Assembly: GCA_018660265.1 (NCBI GenBank)
Contig: JABJKS010000065.1
Span: forward strand, 1-64,000
Direction: 5' to 3'
Length of the DNA stretch: 64,000 bases
Origin: Rhodospirillaceae bacterium
Lineage (GTDB): Bacteria > Pseudomonadota > Alphaproteobacteria > GCA-2731375
Part shown: one piece after another, positions 25,146 to 34,108 of the stretch
Position numbering within the stretch: the stretch's first letter is position 1
Layout of the letters: each line of letters begins with the position of its first letter
Notes under the pieces: generated by a model
Told to the model about the DNA's origin: nothing
The model's input: only the letters and a program-made list of their open reading frames with translations
The model's database searches: none
Translations under genes and position numbers: made by a program

Positions 25146-25667
25146 ATGACCGAGACGACTTTTGCCGCTGCCGTCTATGCCCGCGATTTGCAGGCGCGTG
25201 ATGCGTTGTCTGATTTCGCTGCTGAACTGCGGGGTCAGGGGGTGCGCGTGGCTGGATTGGTGCAGGAGGTTCTGCGCGATGATGATGGTACGATGACCGG
25301 CATCGATATGGTGGAGTTGGATACGGGACGGCGCATTGCCATCAACCGGCCGACCAAGGAAAATCTGGAAAACAAGACCTGTTCCCTCAACACAAATGCC
25401 TTGGCCGAGTCTACGGAAGCGCTCCGCCGGGCTATTCGGGAGAAAGCCGACCTGATCGTTTTGGAAAAATTCGGCGAACAGGAACAGAAAGGCCAGGGCT
25501 TAAGCGATGAGATTTTTGCGGCCATAGCCGAGGAAATCCCCTTGTTGATCGCCGTGCCGGAATTCGCCTTGCCCTTGTGGCAGGAACGTAGCGGTGAACT
25601 TGGCGATACCCTGCCCTATGATGTGGCCGCGTTCCAGCAATGGTGGAATTCGGTTCGACAACCGTAA
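25146..25667 (+). CDS. DUF2478 family protein (P-loop-NTPase-like)
   Basis: 173 aa. The pattern FAAAVYARDLQARDALSDFA, GVRVAGLVQEVL, MVELDTGRRIAI and ADLIVLEKFGEQEQKGQGL is that of DUF2478, a small cytoplasmic family often found near molybdenum or tungsten uptake genes. The family resembles NTPases of the THEP1 type, but the phosphate-binding loop here is not canonical. Next to it lies a Rieske dioxygenase operon, 36 bp downstream; its stop falls within a tandem repeat. Confidence 0.75.
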   Translation: MTETTFAAAVYARDLQARDALSDFAAELRGQGVRVAGLVQEVLRDDDGTMTGIDMVELDTGRRIAINRPTKENLENKTCSLNTNALAESTEALRRAIREKADLIVLEKFGEQEQKGQGLSDEIFAAIAEEIPLLIAVPEFALPLWQERSGELGDTLPYDVAAFQQWWNSVRQP

Positions 25668-25692
25668 AGCCTAGTTACCGTAAAGCCTAGTT
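25661..25692. repeat. Perfect 16-bp tandem duplication at a stop codon
   Basis: ACCGTAAAGCCTAGTT occurs twice in a row (25661-25676, 25677-25692). The first copy includes the TAA stop of the DUF2478 gene. Confidence 0.95.
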
Positions 25693-25703
25693 AGGGTGTA
25701 ACA

Positions 25704-27011
25704 ATGTCGACACGACAACTGATTATGGAGAGCGCGGACCCGGCCCTGTTCCGCGTTGATCGGCGGATCTACACGGACCCGGATGTTTTTGAGCGGGAAT
25801 TGAAGCAGATATTCGAACGGGGTTGGGTCTATCTGTGTCACGAAAGTCAGGTCGAAGCCCATGGCGACTATTACGCCACCTTTATGGGCCGCCAACCGGT
25901 CTTTGTTATTCGCCAAAGCGATGGCGGTATCGGCGCCTTCATCAACGCCTGTTCCCATCGCGGTGCGGTCCTGACCCCGCGCCGACGGGGGCGGGCGCGC
26001 ACCCTGGTCTGCCGCTTTCATGGCTGGTGCTATAACACCGAAGGCGATTGCGTCCGGGTCAAGGACGAGGCAGAGGGTTGGCCCGATGGCCTTGAAAAAG
26101 AAAACTATGGCTTAACCCCCGTGGCCCGGGTTGGCAATTATCGCGGTTTCATCTTTGGCTGCCTGAATGGTGAGGTCGAGGATCTGGAGGATAATCTTGG
26201 CTCCGCCCGGCCTTTTATCGATTTGCTGTGCGATCAGTCCCCGGACGGTTTGGAAGTGGTGCCGGGGCAACAGACCTATATTATCCGGGGCAATTGGAAG
26301 ATGCAGGCGGAAAACGGCGTCGACGGCTATCACGTTTCCACCGTGCATCGTGTCTTCGGCCAGGCCATGGGCAAACGGGAGGCGTTGGGTGACAACGCCG
26401 GCAAACGCCCCACCGAAGCTGGGCGCATCAAGGGTAGCGTGCCGACAGGCTGCTACGATATCGGCCATGGTCACAACATGATCTGGGCCGGCCGGGCCAG
26501 TCCGAAAGTGGCACCGTTATTTGAGGCCGAGGCGGACTTGCTGCAACTATTTTCACAGGAAAAGGTGGATTGGATGCTGCGCCGTGGCCGCAACCTCTAC
26601 CTCTTTCCCAATGTGCAACTGATGGATCAGTCCTCAACCCAAATCAGGGTTTTTCGCCCCATCGCACCTGACCGGACGGAAATCCGCGTCTATTGCATCG
26701 CACCCAAAGGGGAAAGCCGGACCGCGCGCATGGCCCGCCTGCGTAAATTTGAAGATTTCTTTATGGTCACCGGCATGGCCACGCCCGATGACCTGGCCGC
26801 TTTGGAAGACTGCCAGATCGGGGCCCATGGCAGCCAGGCCAGGTGGAGCGATATGGAGCGCGGCATGACGACCATGACCCAAGGCCCGGACAAGCTGGCC
26901 AAGGAGATCGAAGCGGACGTCCACAGCAGTGCCGAACGCTGGGATCATGAGACCCTCTATCACGGCTATTTCCGACACTGGGCCGCGCGGATGGAGGGCC
27001 AAGTTGAGTAA
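25704..27011 (+). CDS. Rieske aromatic-ring-hydroxylating dioxygenase, alpha subunit
   Basis: 435 aa, usual length. The Rieske [2Fe-2S] ligands are in NACSHRG (Cys, His) and CRFHGWCYN (Cys, His), residues about 73-110. The mononuclear iron site follows in VDGYHVSTVHRVF with the two His ligands. The whole resembles the benzoate/anthranilate type rather than the naphthalene type. It forms a two-subunit enzyme with the next gene, whose TTG start overlaps the end of this one by 8 bases. A ferredoxin reductase component is not encoded nearby, so electron supply would come from elsewhere. Confidence 0.9.
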   Translation: MSTRQLIMESADPALFRVDRRIYTDPDVFERELKQIFERGWVYLCHESQVEAHGDYYATFMGRQPVFVIRQSDGGIGAFINACSHRGAVLTPRRRGRARTLVCRFHGWCYNTEGDCVRVKDEAEGWPDGLEKENYGLTPVARVGNYRGFIFGCLNGEVEDLEDNLGSARPFIDLLCDQSPDGLEVVPGQQTYIIRGNWKMQAENGVDGYHVSTVHRVFGQAMGKREALGDNAGKRPTEAGRIKGSVPTGCYDIGHGHNMIWAGRASPKVAPLFEAEADLLQLFSQEKVDWMLRRGRNLYLFPNVQLMDQSSTQIRVFRPIAPDRTEIRVYCIAPKGESRTARMARLRKFEDFFMVTGMATPDDLAALEDCQIGAHGSQARWSDMERGMTTMTQGPDKLAKEIEADVHSSAERWDHETLYHGYFRHWAARMEGQVE

Positions 27012-27498
27012 ACTATGCGACGAAGTCCGCGACCTGTTGTATTTGGAGGCGGACCTGCTGGATCGTCAGCGTTGGGATGATTGGCTGGCGCTGTACACTG
27101 ACGACTGCGTCTATTGGGTGCCATCCTGGTTGTCCGAGGATGAACTGGGTGATGACCCTGAAATGCAGGTCAACATGATCTACATCGTGGGCAAGCCTGG
27201 CCTTGCCGCCCGCCTGCATCGTATCAGCTCGGGCCAGGCCTATGCGGAAATGCCTTTGAGCCAGACCTCTCACTTGGTGAACACAGTACGCTTATTGAGC
27301 GACGACCAAGACGACGTTGTCTCTGCCTCTGCCAAATGGATGACCCTGTCCGTTGATGCGCGCATGGGCAAACAGATCCGTGGCGGCTGGTATGAATATC
27401 AACTGCGCCGGGCGGGGGAGGGGCTTTCAATTGCGGCCAAAAAGATCGTCCTGTTGGAAGACGTGATCGACGGTGCCGTGGACATCCATCAGATATGA
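27004..27498 (+). CDS. Aromatic-ring-hydroxylating dioxygenase, beta subunit
   Basis: 164 aa from TTG 27004, which has GGAGG just upstream. It shows the scaffold domain of BenB/AndAd-like small subunits: LYLEADLLDRQRWDDWLALY, then DCVYWVPSW, then SQTSHLVNTVRLL. These subunits form the ring of the alpha3beta3 enzyme and carry no metal. Start overlaps the alpha subunit gene, and its stop overlaps the next gene by 4 bases (ATGA), so the three genes are translationally coupled. Confidence 0.88.
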   Translation: MSKLCDEVRDLLYLEADLLDRQRWDDWLALYTDDCVYWVPSWLSEDELGDDPEMQVNMIYIVGKPGLAARLHRISSGQAYAEMPLSQTSHLVNTVRLLSDDQDDVVSASAKWMTLSVDARMGKQIRGGWYEYQLRRAGEGLSIAAKKIVLLEDVIDGAVDIHQI

Positions 27499-28529
27499 AG
27501 GGCCTGTCGAAAGTCAGCGTGGGCGAGGGCGGTATCGCCTTGACCCAACATGCGGTGCCCGAGGCGGGGCCCGGCGAAATTCGTTTGAAAGTGGCCGCTG
27601 CCGGTATTTGTGGCACGGATATGCAGATCTATCATTGGGCCCCGCGCATGGCCCGGAAGATGCAGTTGCCGCGTATTCTGGGGCATGAAGTCAGTGGCGT
27701 GATCGATCAACTGGGCACCGGCGTGGATGGCCTGTCTATCGGCGATCATGTTTCGTTGGAAAGCCATATTTACTGCGGTACCTGCTACCCCTGTATGCGG
27801 GACCGGGCGCATCTGTGTGAGAAGACCGGCTACCCGGGCATCACCATCAACGGTGCCTTCGCCGATTATGTGGTGGTGCCGGCGAATATCGCCTGGCCCA
27901 ATCCCAAGGAGCTGCCCCACGAAATCGCCGCCATGCTGGAACCATTCGGCATTGCCGTTCACGCCTGTATGGAAGGCAGTGGTGTTGCGGGCCAGCGCAT
28001 CCTGATTAATGGTTGCGGTCCAATTGGTTTGATGGCGGTTGCGGCGGCCCGCGCCCTTGGTGCTGAACAAGTCATTGCATCTGACCCAAACCCGTTACGC
28101 CGGACCACGGCGGAACAGATGGGGGCAGACTATGGTTTTGATCCCACCGCTGTTGAACTACCGGCGGCTATAGGTGAGGTGACCAACGGCAACGGCGTTG
28201 ATGCGGCAATTGAATTCTCGGGCCAGCCCCAGGGCTTTCTGAATGCCATGGCCTCTGTCACCAAGGGCGGAGATTTCCGCCTGGTCGGTGCGCCGGCCCA
28301 TCCGATGGAACTGGATTTAACCCAATGGCTGCTTCGCTGTCCCCGTATCATCAACATTCACGGCCGCCGCATCTGGAAAACCTGGGAACAGGCAACGCCG
28401 TTGATTTACCAAGGCAGGGTCGATCTGCGACCGGTGATGAGCCACCAGCTCCCCCTGTCCGAGGGCGCGCGGGGTTTTGAACTGATCATTCAAGGTGCGG
28501 CACTGAAACCGATTTTATTGCCTCAATGA
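27495..28529 (+). CDS. Zinc-dependent medium-chain alcohol dehydrogenase (Tdh/sorbitol type)
   Basis: 344 aa. The catalytic zinc site is given by AAGICGTDMQIYH (Cys), LGHEVSGVI (His, Glu), and the structural zinc site by four Cys in YCGTCYPCMRDRAHLC. The Rossmann motif is INGCGPIGLMA. Resembles threonine or sorbitol dehydrogenases. In the operon with the Rieske dioxygenase it may oxidise a cis-diol or a related alcohol, an inference from linkage. Confidence 0.85.
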   Translation: MKGLSKVSVGEGGIALTQHAVPEAGPGEIRLKVAAAGICGTDMQIYHWAPRMARKMQLPRILGHEVSGVIDQLGTGVDGLSIGDHVSLESHIYCGTCYPCMRDRAHLCEKTGYPGITINGAFADYVVVPANIAWPNPKELPHEIAAMLEPFGIAVHACMEGSGVAGQRILINGCGPIGLMAVAAARALGAEQVIASDPNPLRRTTAEQMGADYGFDPTAVELPAAIGEVTNGNGVDAAIEFSGQPQGFLNAMASVTKGGDFRLVGAPAHPMELDLTQWLLRCPRIINIHGRRIWKTWEQATPLIYQGRVDLRPVMSHQLPLSEGARGFELIIQGAALKPILLPQ

Positions 28530-28768
28530 CGCCGCGCGGCAACGACGATTGCTACTATGGTTTCTTCGCCCAGGGCCTTCACCGCTTCCAAACGATGGAG
28601 GCCTTCGATCAGGACATAGCGGTCTTTGCCCAATCGAACCTGGATCGGCATTTTCTGGCCGTTTTCCAAAATATCCTCGGCCATGGCATCAACTTTGTCC
28701 GCCTCCAATGTCTTGCGCCGGTCCGTGGGGACGTAGATTTCTGCGACGGGGATATCAACGTTTTTCAT
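28523..28768 (-). CDS. Stand-alone ParB N-terminal-like domain protein
   Basis: 81 aa. The pattern VPVAEIYV-like start (VDIPVAEIYVPTDRRKTL), VDAMAEDILENGQKMPIQVRL and LIEGLHRLEAVKALGEETI is the ParB/sulfiredoxin-type nucleotidase fold: the residues GxHR are in place. There is no DNA-binding helix-turn-helix and no dimerisation domain. Stand-alone domains of this kind occur outside chromosome segregation. It ends 6 bases inside the convergent dehydrogenase gene and sits 14 bp after the ThDP enzyme gene, in the same direction. Confidence 0.75.
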   Translation of the reverse strand: MKNVDIPVAEIYVPTDRRKTLEADKVDAMAEDILENGQKMPIQVRLGKDRYVLIEGLHRLEAVKALGEETIVAIVVAARRH

Positions 28769-28782
28769 GTTTGTCTCGCCAT

Positions 28783-30375
28783 TCAGCCGCGCAGGGCGCG
28801 TAGTTGTTCGCGGTAACCACTGGCATCAATACGGATATCAACCAAGCGCGGACCGGTCGCTGCTGCGGCCTGTTTCAGGGCAGGGGCCAACTCATCCTCC
28901 GCCTTGACCTGCCAGGAAGTGAAGCCGAAACCGCGTGCAATCGCGGCGAAATCCGGTGGCGTCCAGGATAAACCCAAATCGGCCATCTGGCGATCCTCAC
29001 GCTTTATATCAATCAGGGACAATCGACCATCATTGAAGACGATGATGGTTATGTTGGCCTTCATCGCAACAGCCGTCTTGAATTCACCCAGACACATCAA
29101 CAGGCCGCCATCGCCGGTAATGGCAACGGCACCACGGTCAGGCTCGTGCAGGGCGGCTGCAATGGCAGCCGGTACGGCAAATCCCATGGAGGCGAGACCG
29201 TTGGAAATCAGAACGTCCCGCGGTGCCTTGCCTGGCCAAAAGGCGCAGGCAGAAAACATATGGGCACCTGCATCAACACAAAGGCGCGGATGTTGCGTGA
29301 AGGCATCCCGCGCCGCTTTCACCACCGCGGTGGAGGATAAGCCGGAGCCGTCATCGCTGGCCATGCCGTTCAGGAAACCGTCCCGAAATGCGGCGATCTC
29401 CTCCATACGCCAATCGCTGGCTGCCAGATCATGGGACAATGCCTGCAGCGTCAAGGCCAGGGGGGCGCTAATCCTCTCCGCAGGTTGATAATAATGTGGA
29501 TCATAGACCCGTTGGCATAGATCCAGGATAGGTGCCGTAAAGCTCCACGGTTTGCGTAACAGTTCCACCGGGTCCAGACCGATTGCGATGATGAGATCGC
29601 TGGACCCCACACAATCCTGCTCAATCGCACCGCCAGTGAATATCCCTGCAAAATGTCCATCGTCATCCGGGATACAGCCCTTGGCCATATAAGTGCACAA
29701 CACAGGCGCGCCCAAGGCATTTACAAAATCGCGCAGAATAGGTGCCAGGCCTGATCGTGCCGCCTCCAACCCCACGACGACAACGGGCCGTTTACTGTCG
29801 GCTAATAATGACAGGGCAGGGGCAACATCCGGTGTGTCAACGCCAGGCGTAATTCTTGGCGGCATAACAGTGGCAGGTTTATTGAGATCGGCAGAACCTG
29901 AAAACATCGTGGCGGGCGCCATATGGTCCTGATCCAACCAGTTATCGACAGCTTCCTGTTCCGGCTCCAACGCCATGCCCTGGCCTTGGCGCAACAAGGG
30001 TGCCACCAGCTCCGATTGCGCAAAAACCTGGTGGGAGAGGAATTCAAGCTCATCGTCCGTAAAGGATTCAGACATCAACAATGCCGGCATACGGTCCAAC
30101 GCGGCTGCCGCCAAACCATTTGTGGCGCTGGCCAGGCCGGGACCTTTGGTGGTGAAAGCCAGGCCGGGGCCCTCCATCAGGACGCCGGAGACGCCAGCCA
30201 TAATGACGGCGGCATCTTCCCGTGCGGTAATGACGGTTTCGATATTCTGTGCCCGAAGCGCGGCCAACAGATCCAGGCTGGTACCACCGCCCGGCACACC
30301 ATAGGCATGGCGCATACCGCGTTCCGATAAGCGTTGGGCGAGCCAGGTGACGAAATCAATTTTGTCCCGGCTCAT
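28783..30375 (-). CDS. ThDP-dependent enzyme (acetolactate synthase-like)
   Basis: 530 aa with the three-domain layout: N-terminal Pyr domain (MRHAYGVPGGGTSLDLL..., TAREDAAVIM with the activating Glu), central domain with VVVVGLEAARSGLAPIL, and C-terminal PP domain with the cofactor motif GDGGLLMCLGEFKTAV followed by an Asn in IIVFNDGRLS. Enzymes of this type act on 2-keto acids by decarboxylation or ligation. The upstream hydantoinase-type genes overlap its start by 4 bases, so it works in their pathway; the true reaction is unknown. Confidence 0.85.
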   Translation of the reverse strand: MSRDKIDFVTWLAQRLSERGMRHAYGVPGGGTSLDLLAALRAQNIETVITAREDAAVIMAGVSGVLMEGPGLAFTTKGPGLASATNGLAAAALDRMPALLMSESFTDDELEFLSHQVFAQSELVAPLLRQGQGMALEPEQEAVDNWLDQDHMAPATMFSGSADLNKPATVMPPRITPGVDTPDVAPALSLLADSKRPVVVVGLEAARSGLAPILRDFVNALGAPVLCTYMAKGCIPDDDGHFAGIFTGGAIEQDCVGSSDLIIAIGLDPVELLRKPWSFTAPILDLCQRVYDPHYYQPAERISAPLALTLQALSHDLAASDWRMEEIAAFRDGFLNGMASDDGSGLSSTAVVKAARDAFTQHPRLCVDAGAHMFSACAFWPGKAPRDVLISNGLASMGFAVPAAIAAALHEPDRGAVAITGDGGLLMCLGEFKTAVAMKANITIIVFNDGRLSLIDIKREDRQMADLGLSWTPPDFAAIARGFGFTSWQVKAEDELAPALKQAAAATGPRLVDIRIDASGYREQLRALRG

Positions 30376-32474
30376 GAAGTAGCATCCAGAATAAGGTTCA
30401 TGGAGCGATCTACATGTAGGTGAAATCCTCCAGGCAGAACCAAAGTGGATTCGACCTCCTCTATAATGGCAGGCCCGTTGATTTCAGCCCCCATGGCAAT
30501 ACCGGCCCGGCTGTACACTGGTGTATCGATGAATTCGTCGCCGAACCAGACCGACCGTGTCCCCTTGGCGACGGGCACGCCCGTCTGATCATCCGTCCGC
30601 CGTCCCAGGGTTTCGCCCAAGGTTGAACGCTGCCCCGTCACCGCCAGACGCCAGGATAATATTTCCGCCGGCATGGCCTCGCTCCGGCCATAGCGGTTGC
30701 GATAGCTCGTCGCGAAATTCTCCAACAAGGCGTCACGGTCCTTGGCCTCGATCATTTCCAACGTCACCGGAACTTCGATTTCATAACCCTGTCCCAGATA
30801 ACGCATCATGGCGCTGAAAGTTTCCGTGACCTCCTCATCAGAGGCACCGGCGCTGGAGACCAGGGCGGCGGCTTCCCCGGCCATGTCCCGCAATAGCCCG
30901 GCGGCTTTGGTGAAGTCCAGGCTGGCAATGGGGCTGGGTGCCGCGCGTCCGATCTCGAACGAAACAGCCGCCGCCAACATTCCGATGGCAGAGGCGACGC
31001 CCGCACCTGCCGGACAGACCATTCGGGTAATGCCCATTTTCTGCGCCATGGAACAGGCATGCACCGGGCCCGCACCACCGATCGGCAGCATGGCAAAACG
31101 GGTCGCATCCAGGCCCCGTTCGATGGCATGAATGGTCGCCGCCTGCGCCATATTGGCCGTTACCGTTTCGTGCACGCCCCAGGCCGCCTCAATCGCCGTG
31201 ATGCCCAAGGGATCGGCCAGATGTGTCTGCACCGCCTTTGTGGCAGCTGCACGATCCAGAACCATCTTGCCGCCCAGAAAAGCGTTTTCATCCAGATAAC
31301 CCAGCAATAAATCGCAATCGGTCACCGTGGGATGTTCATTGCCCCTGCCATAGCAGGCGGGACCGGGGTCGGCGCCGGCACTGTGGGGCCCGACCTGCAA
31401 CAGGCCGCGTTGATCAACCTGTGCGATAGAGCCGCCACCCGCCCCAATCTCGATCATATCAATGGCCGGGATCAATAGCGGAAGTCCGCTACCCTCGGCG
31501 AAGCGGGTTTCCCGTGCGACTTCAAAATTGACCGTACGTTCGGGTTCTCCATCATGGATCAGGCAGGCTTTCGCCGTGGTGCCGCCCATATCGAAACACA
31601 GGATGTCGTTTTGATTGGCTAGTTCACCGAACAGGCGGGCGGCTTCCGCTCCTGCCGCGGGGCCCGATTGCACCAGGCGGATTGGGTATTTTACCGCAAC
31701 GTCCGCCGCGATCCCCCGGCCATCTGACAGCACCAGCAATAATTCCCGTGTATAGCCAAGTTCATCCAGGGCGGCGGCCAGGCGCTCCACATAATCGCGA
31801 AACAAGGGATGGACATAGGCGTTGGCGACGGTGGTTGATGTGCGTTCATACTCACCCATTTCCGGGCAGACATCGGACGACAGGGATATGGTGACGTCCG
31901 GCATGGCCTTGGCCAAGGCAGCACCGACGGCTTGTTCGTGCGCCGGGTTTAAATAAGCATGCAGCAGACAGACGCCAATGGAGCGCACGTTCTGCGCACG
32001 GAAAGTTTCGACGAGCGCCGGCAGCTGGTCCAGATTAAGGGCGGTATCAATGGCACCATTTGCATCAATCCGCTCGTCAATCTCCAGGCACAGACGACGG
32101 GGCACCAGGGGGGGCGGCATTTCAATATCAAGATTGAACAAATCGTAGCGCCATTCCCGCCCGATCTCCAACACATCGCGAAAGCCCGTGGTGGTGATCA
32201 GGCCCGTTGCAACGCCCTTGCGTTCGATCAGTGCATTCGCCACCAACGTCGTGCCATGCACGACGGAGGTTAATTGCCGGGCATCAATGCCGGCCCGGTC
32301 CAGAGCCTGGCCAACACCGTCCAGGACAGCGCGGGATGGGTCATCGGGCGTGGTCAGCAGCTTGACCTGCACAAGGTTTTCCGAACCCTCCCGCCACAGC
32401 ACCACATCCGTGAACGTGCCGCCGATATCAACGCCAACGCGCCAGTCGTCCGATGCTGCATTAGTCATTGCCAT
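30372..32474 (-). CDS. hyuA: Hydantoinase/oxoprolinase subunit A (HyuA-like)
   Basis: About 700 aa. ASKHA-type ATP-binding motifs are visible: VGVDIGGTFTDVVLW near the N-terminus, and ILCFDMGGTTAKACLI around residue 295. VVHGTTLVANALIER and GAGGGSIAQVD follow family patterns. The family opens 5-oxoproline, hydantoins or related cyclic amides in an ATP-dependent way with subunit B. The start at 32474 has AGAGG upstream; the ATG at 32468 is also possible. It overlaps the HyuB gene by about 14 bases and the ThDP gene by 4. Confidence 0.9.
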   Translation of the reverse strand: MAMTNAASDDWRVGVDIGGTFTDVVLWREGSENLVQVKLLTTPDDPSRAVLDGVGQALDRAGIDARQLTSVVHGTTLVANALIERKGVATGLITTTGFRDVLEIGREWRYDLFNLDIEMPPPLVPRRLCLEIDERIDANGAIDTALNLDQLPALVETFRAQNVRSIGVCLLHAYLNPAHEQAVGAALAKAMPDVTISLSSDVCPEMGEYERTSTTVANAYVHPLFRDYVERLAAALDELGYTRELLLVLSDGRGIAADVAVKYPIRLVQSGPAAGAEAARLFGELANQNDILCFDMGGTTAKACLIHDGEPERTVNFEVARETRFAEGSGLPLLIPAIDMIEIGAGGGSIAQVDQRGLLQVGPHSAGADPGPACYGRGNEHPTVTDCDLLLGYLDENAFLGGKMVLDRAAATKAVQTHLADPLGITAIEAAWGVHETVTANMAQAATIHAIERGLDATRFAMLPIGGAGPVHACSMAQKMGITRMVCPAGAGVASAIGMLAAAVSFEIGRAAPSPIASLDFTKAAGLLRDMAGEAAALVSSAGASDEEVTETFSAMMRYLGQGYEIEVPVTLEMIEAKDRDALLENFATSYRNRYGRSEAMPAEILSWRLAVTGQRSTLGETLGRRTDDQTGVPVAKGTRSVWFGDEFIDTPVYSRAGIAMGAEINGPAIIEEVESTLVLPGGFHLHVDRSMNLILDATS

Positions 32475-34101
32475 AAGCCTCTCGGCTGGCACCGGATGTC
32501 GTCAGTCCGCTCTCTAAATCCTGATTTATCATGGCGTCGTCTCGTTCTCCGGGCGGATACAGGCCACCGCCGCCCGGCGTCTCGAAGACGACCACATCGC
32601 CGGATTTAAGTTCGCTGCGGGACTTGGCTGGGATGACCTGGCCATTGATCTGGTCAATCCCGGCCCGGCCTGCCGCACCACCCAACAAACCGCGCGGGGG
32701 GTAGCTGATACGTTCATGACGAATGGTCATGGTGATGGGATTTTCCGAGCGTGCTTCAAAGACCAGGCGCTGGGCATTGCCGCCGCGATATTTTCCGATC
32801 CCGCCAGAGTCCGGAATAAAGCTTTTCTCCCGCACCAGCATGGGCACCTGATGCTCGAAAGCTTCGATAGGTTGGTTCGAGACATTGGAAGGGAAACTTA
32901 AACAGCCCGGCCCATCGCCTTTTGAACGGGCCCCGTGGCCACCGTTCATAAAGAACATTTTCACGAAATTGCCGCGCGTCTCATCTTCATAGCGGCCGGC
33001 GAAGTAAACATTCCACAGCGGCGATCCGGATTCCGCGACCACCTGATCCGACATAATGGGTGCCATGGCACCAATGATCGCCGGCGGTACATAATGCCCC
33101 GACAGATGCCGCCCCCAAACAGGCGCAGGCGGCGTGGCGTTCAACAAAGAGCCTTCCGGTGCCTTGATATGGACGGGGGCCAGGGATCCGGCGTTGTTCG
33201 GTGCATCCGGGTCGACCAGGCATTTCACGGCATAGCGGGCATAGGCTTGGGTGTAGTTGAGCACACTATTGATAGGCCAAGGGACCTGGGGGGAGGTGCC
33301 TGCGAAATCCACGGTTAGTTCTTCGCCGGCAATGGTAACCTGGCATTCAATTCGCAAGGGCACATCGACACCGTCAATGTCAAAGCCGTCGCTGTAGGTG
33401 CCATCGGGTAATGCGGCGATGGCGGCCCGCATGCTTTGCTCCGACCGGGCGATGATTTCATCAGCGACCGGGATCAGATCATCCAGGCCTTCCTCATCCA
33501 ACAGCGCCATGAGCTTGCTGTTGCAATCACGGTAGGCAGCGAATTGCGCCCGCACATCGCCTAATGTCTCATCCGGCTGGCGCAGGTTCTCGGTCAGGAA
33601 GTCCATGACCACTGGGTTGTCTTCGCCTGCCACGACGATTTTGCAGATCGGGATACATAATCCTTCTTCGTAACAATCCTTGGCGTTGGGTGACGGTGCG
33701 CCGCCGATGTCTACGGTGTGCGCCGTGGAGGCCGCGAATGCCACCAATGTGTTGCCGCGAAAAATCGGATGCACCATGGAGATATCGTTCAGATGGCCGG
33801 TACCGATCCAGGCATTGTTGGAAATAATCACGTCGCCGGGCGACAGTTTATCGATGGGAAACTTATCCAACACCGCATCCAGTGTCCGGGGCAGGGTGCC
33901 CAGGAACGAGGGGATGGAGCGTTTTGATTGGGTCAGCTGCCGGCCTTGGGAATCAAACAGACTGAACGCCATGTCATAATTATCCCGAACCACCACGGAA
34001 AACGCCGCCCGTAAGAATGTCTCGGCCACCTGATCAACAATGCCGTCAAGACGCCGCCATATAAGTCCAAGGCGGACCGCATTCAATTCTGGATTAGGCA
34101 T
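32461..34101 (-). CDS. hyuB: Hydantoinase/oxoprolinase subunit B (HyuB-like)
   Basis: 546 aa. Typical HyuB motifs: VRDNYDMAFSLFDSQGRQL, PGDVIISNNAWIGTGHLNDI, STAHTVDIGGAPSPNAKD, EEGLCIPICKI and GGGLYPPGERD. It partners the A subunit in the ATP-dependent ring opening of cyclic amides. The gene starts 7 bp after the aminotransferase gene; the operon runs 35056 to 28523. Confidence 0.9.
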   Translation of the reverse strand: MPNPELNAVRLGLIWRRLDGIVDQVAETFLRAAFSVVVRDNYDMAFSLFDSQGRQLTQSKRSIPSFLGTLPRTLDAVLDKFPIDKLSPGDVIISNNAWIGTGHLNDISMVHPIFRGNTLVAFAASTAHTVDIGGAPSPNAKDCYEEGLCIPICKIVVAGEDNPVVMDFLTENLRQPDETLGDVRAQFAAYRDCNSKLMALLDEEGLDDLIPVADEIIARSEQSMRAAIAALPDGTYSDGFDIDGVDVPLRIECQVTIAGEELTVDFAGTSPQVPWPINSVLNYTQAYARYAVKCLVDPDAPNNAGSLAPVHIKAPEGSLLNATPPAPVWGRHLSGHYVPPAIIGAMAPIMSDQVVAESGSPLWNVYFAGRYEDETRGNFVKMFFMNGGHGARSKGDGPGCLSFPSNVSNQPIEAFEHQVPMLVREKSFIPDSGGIGKYRGGNAQRLVFEARSENPITMTIRHERISYPPRGLLGGAAGRAGIDQINGQVIPAKSRSELKSGDVVVFETPGGGGLYPPGERDDAMINQDLESGLTTSGASREAYGND

Positions 34102-34108
34102 ATTTCTC

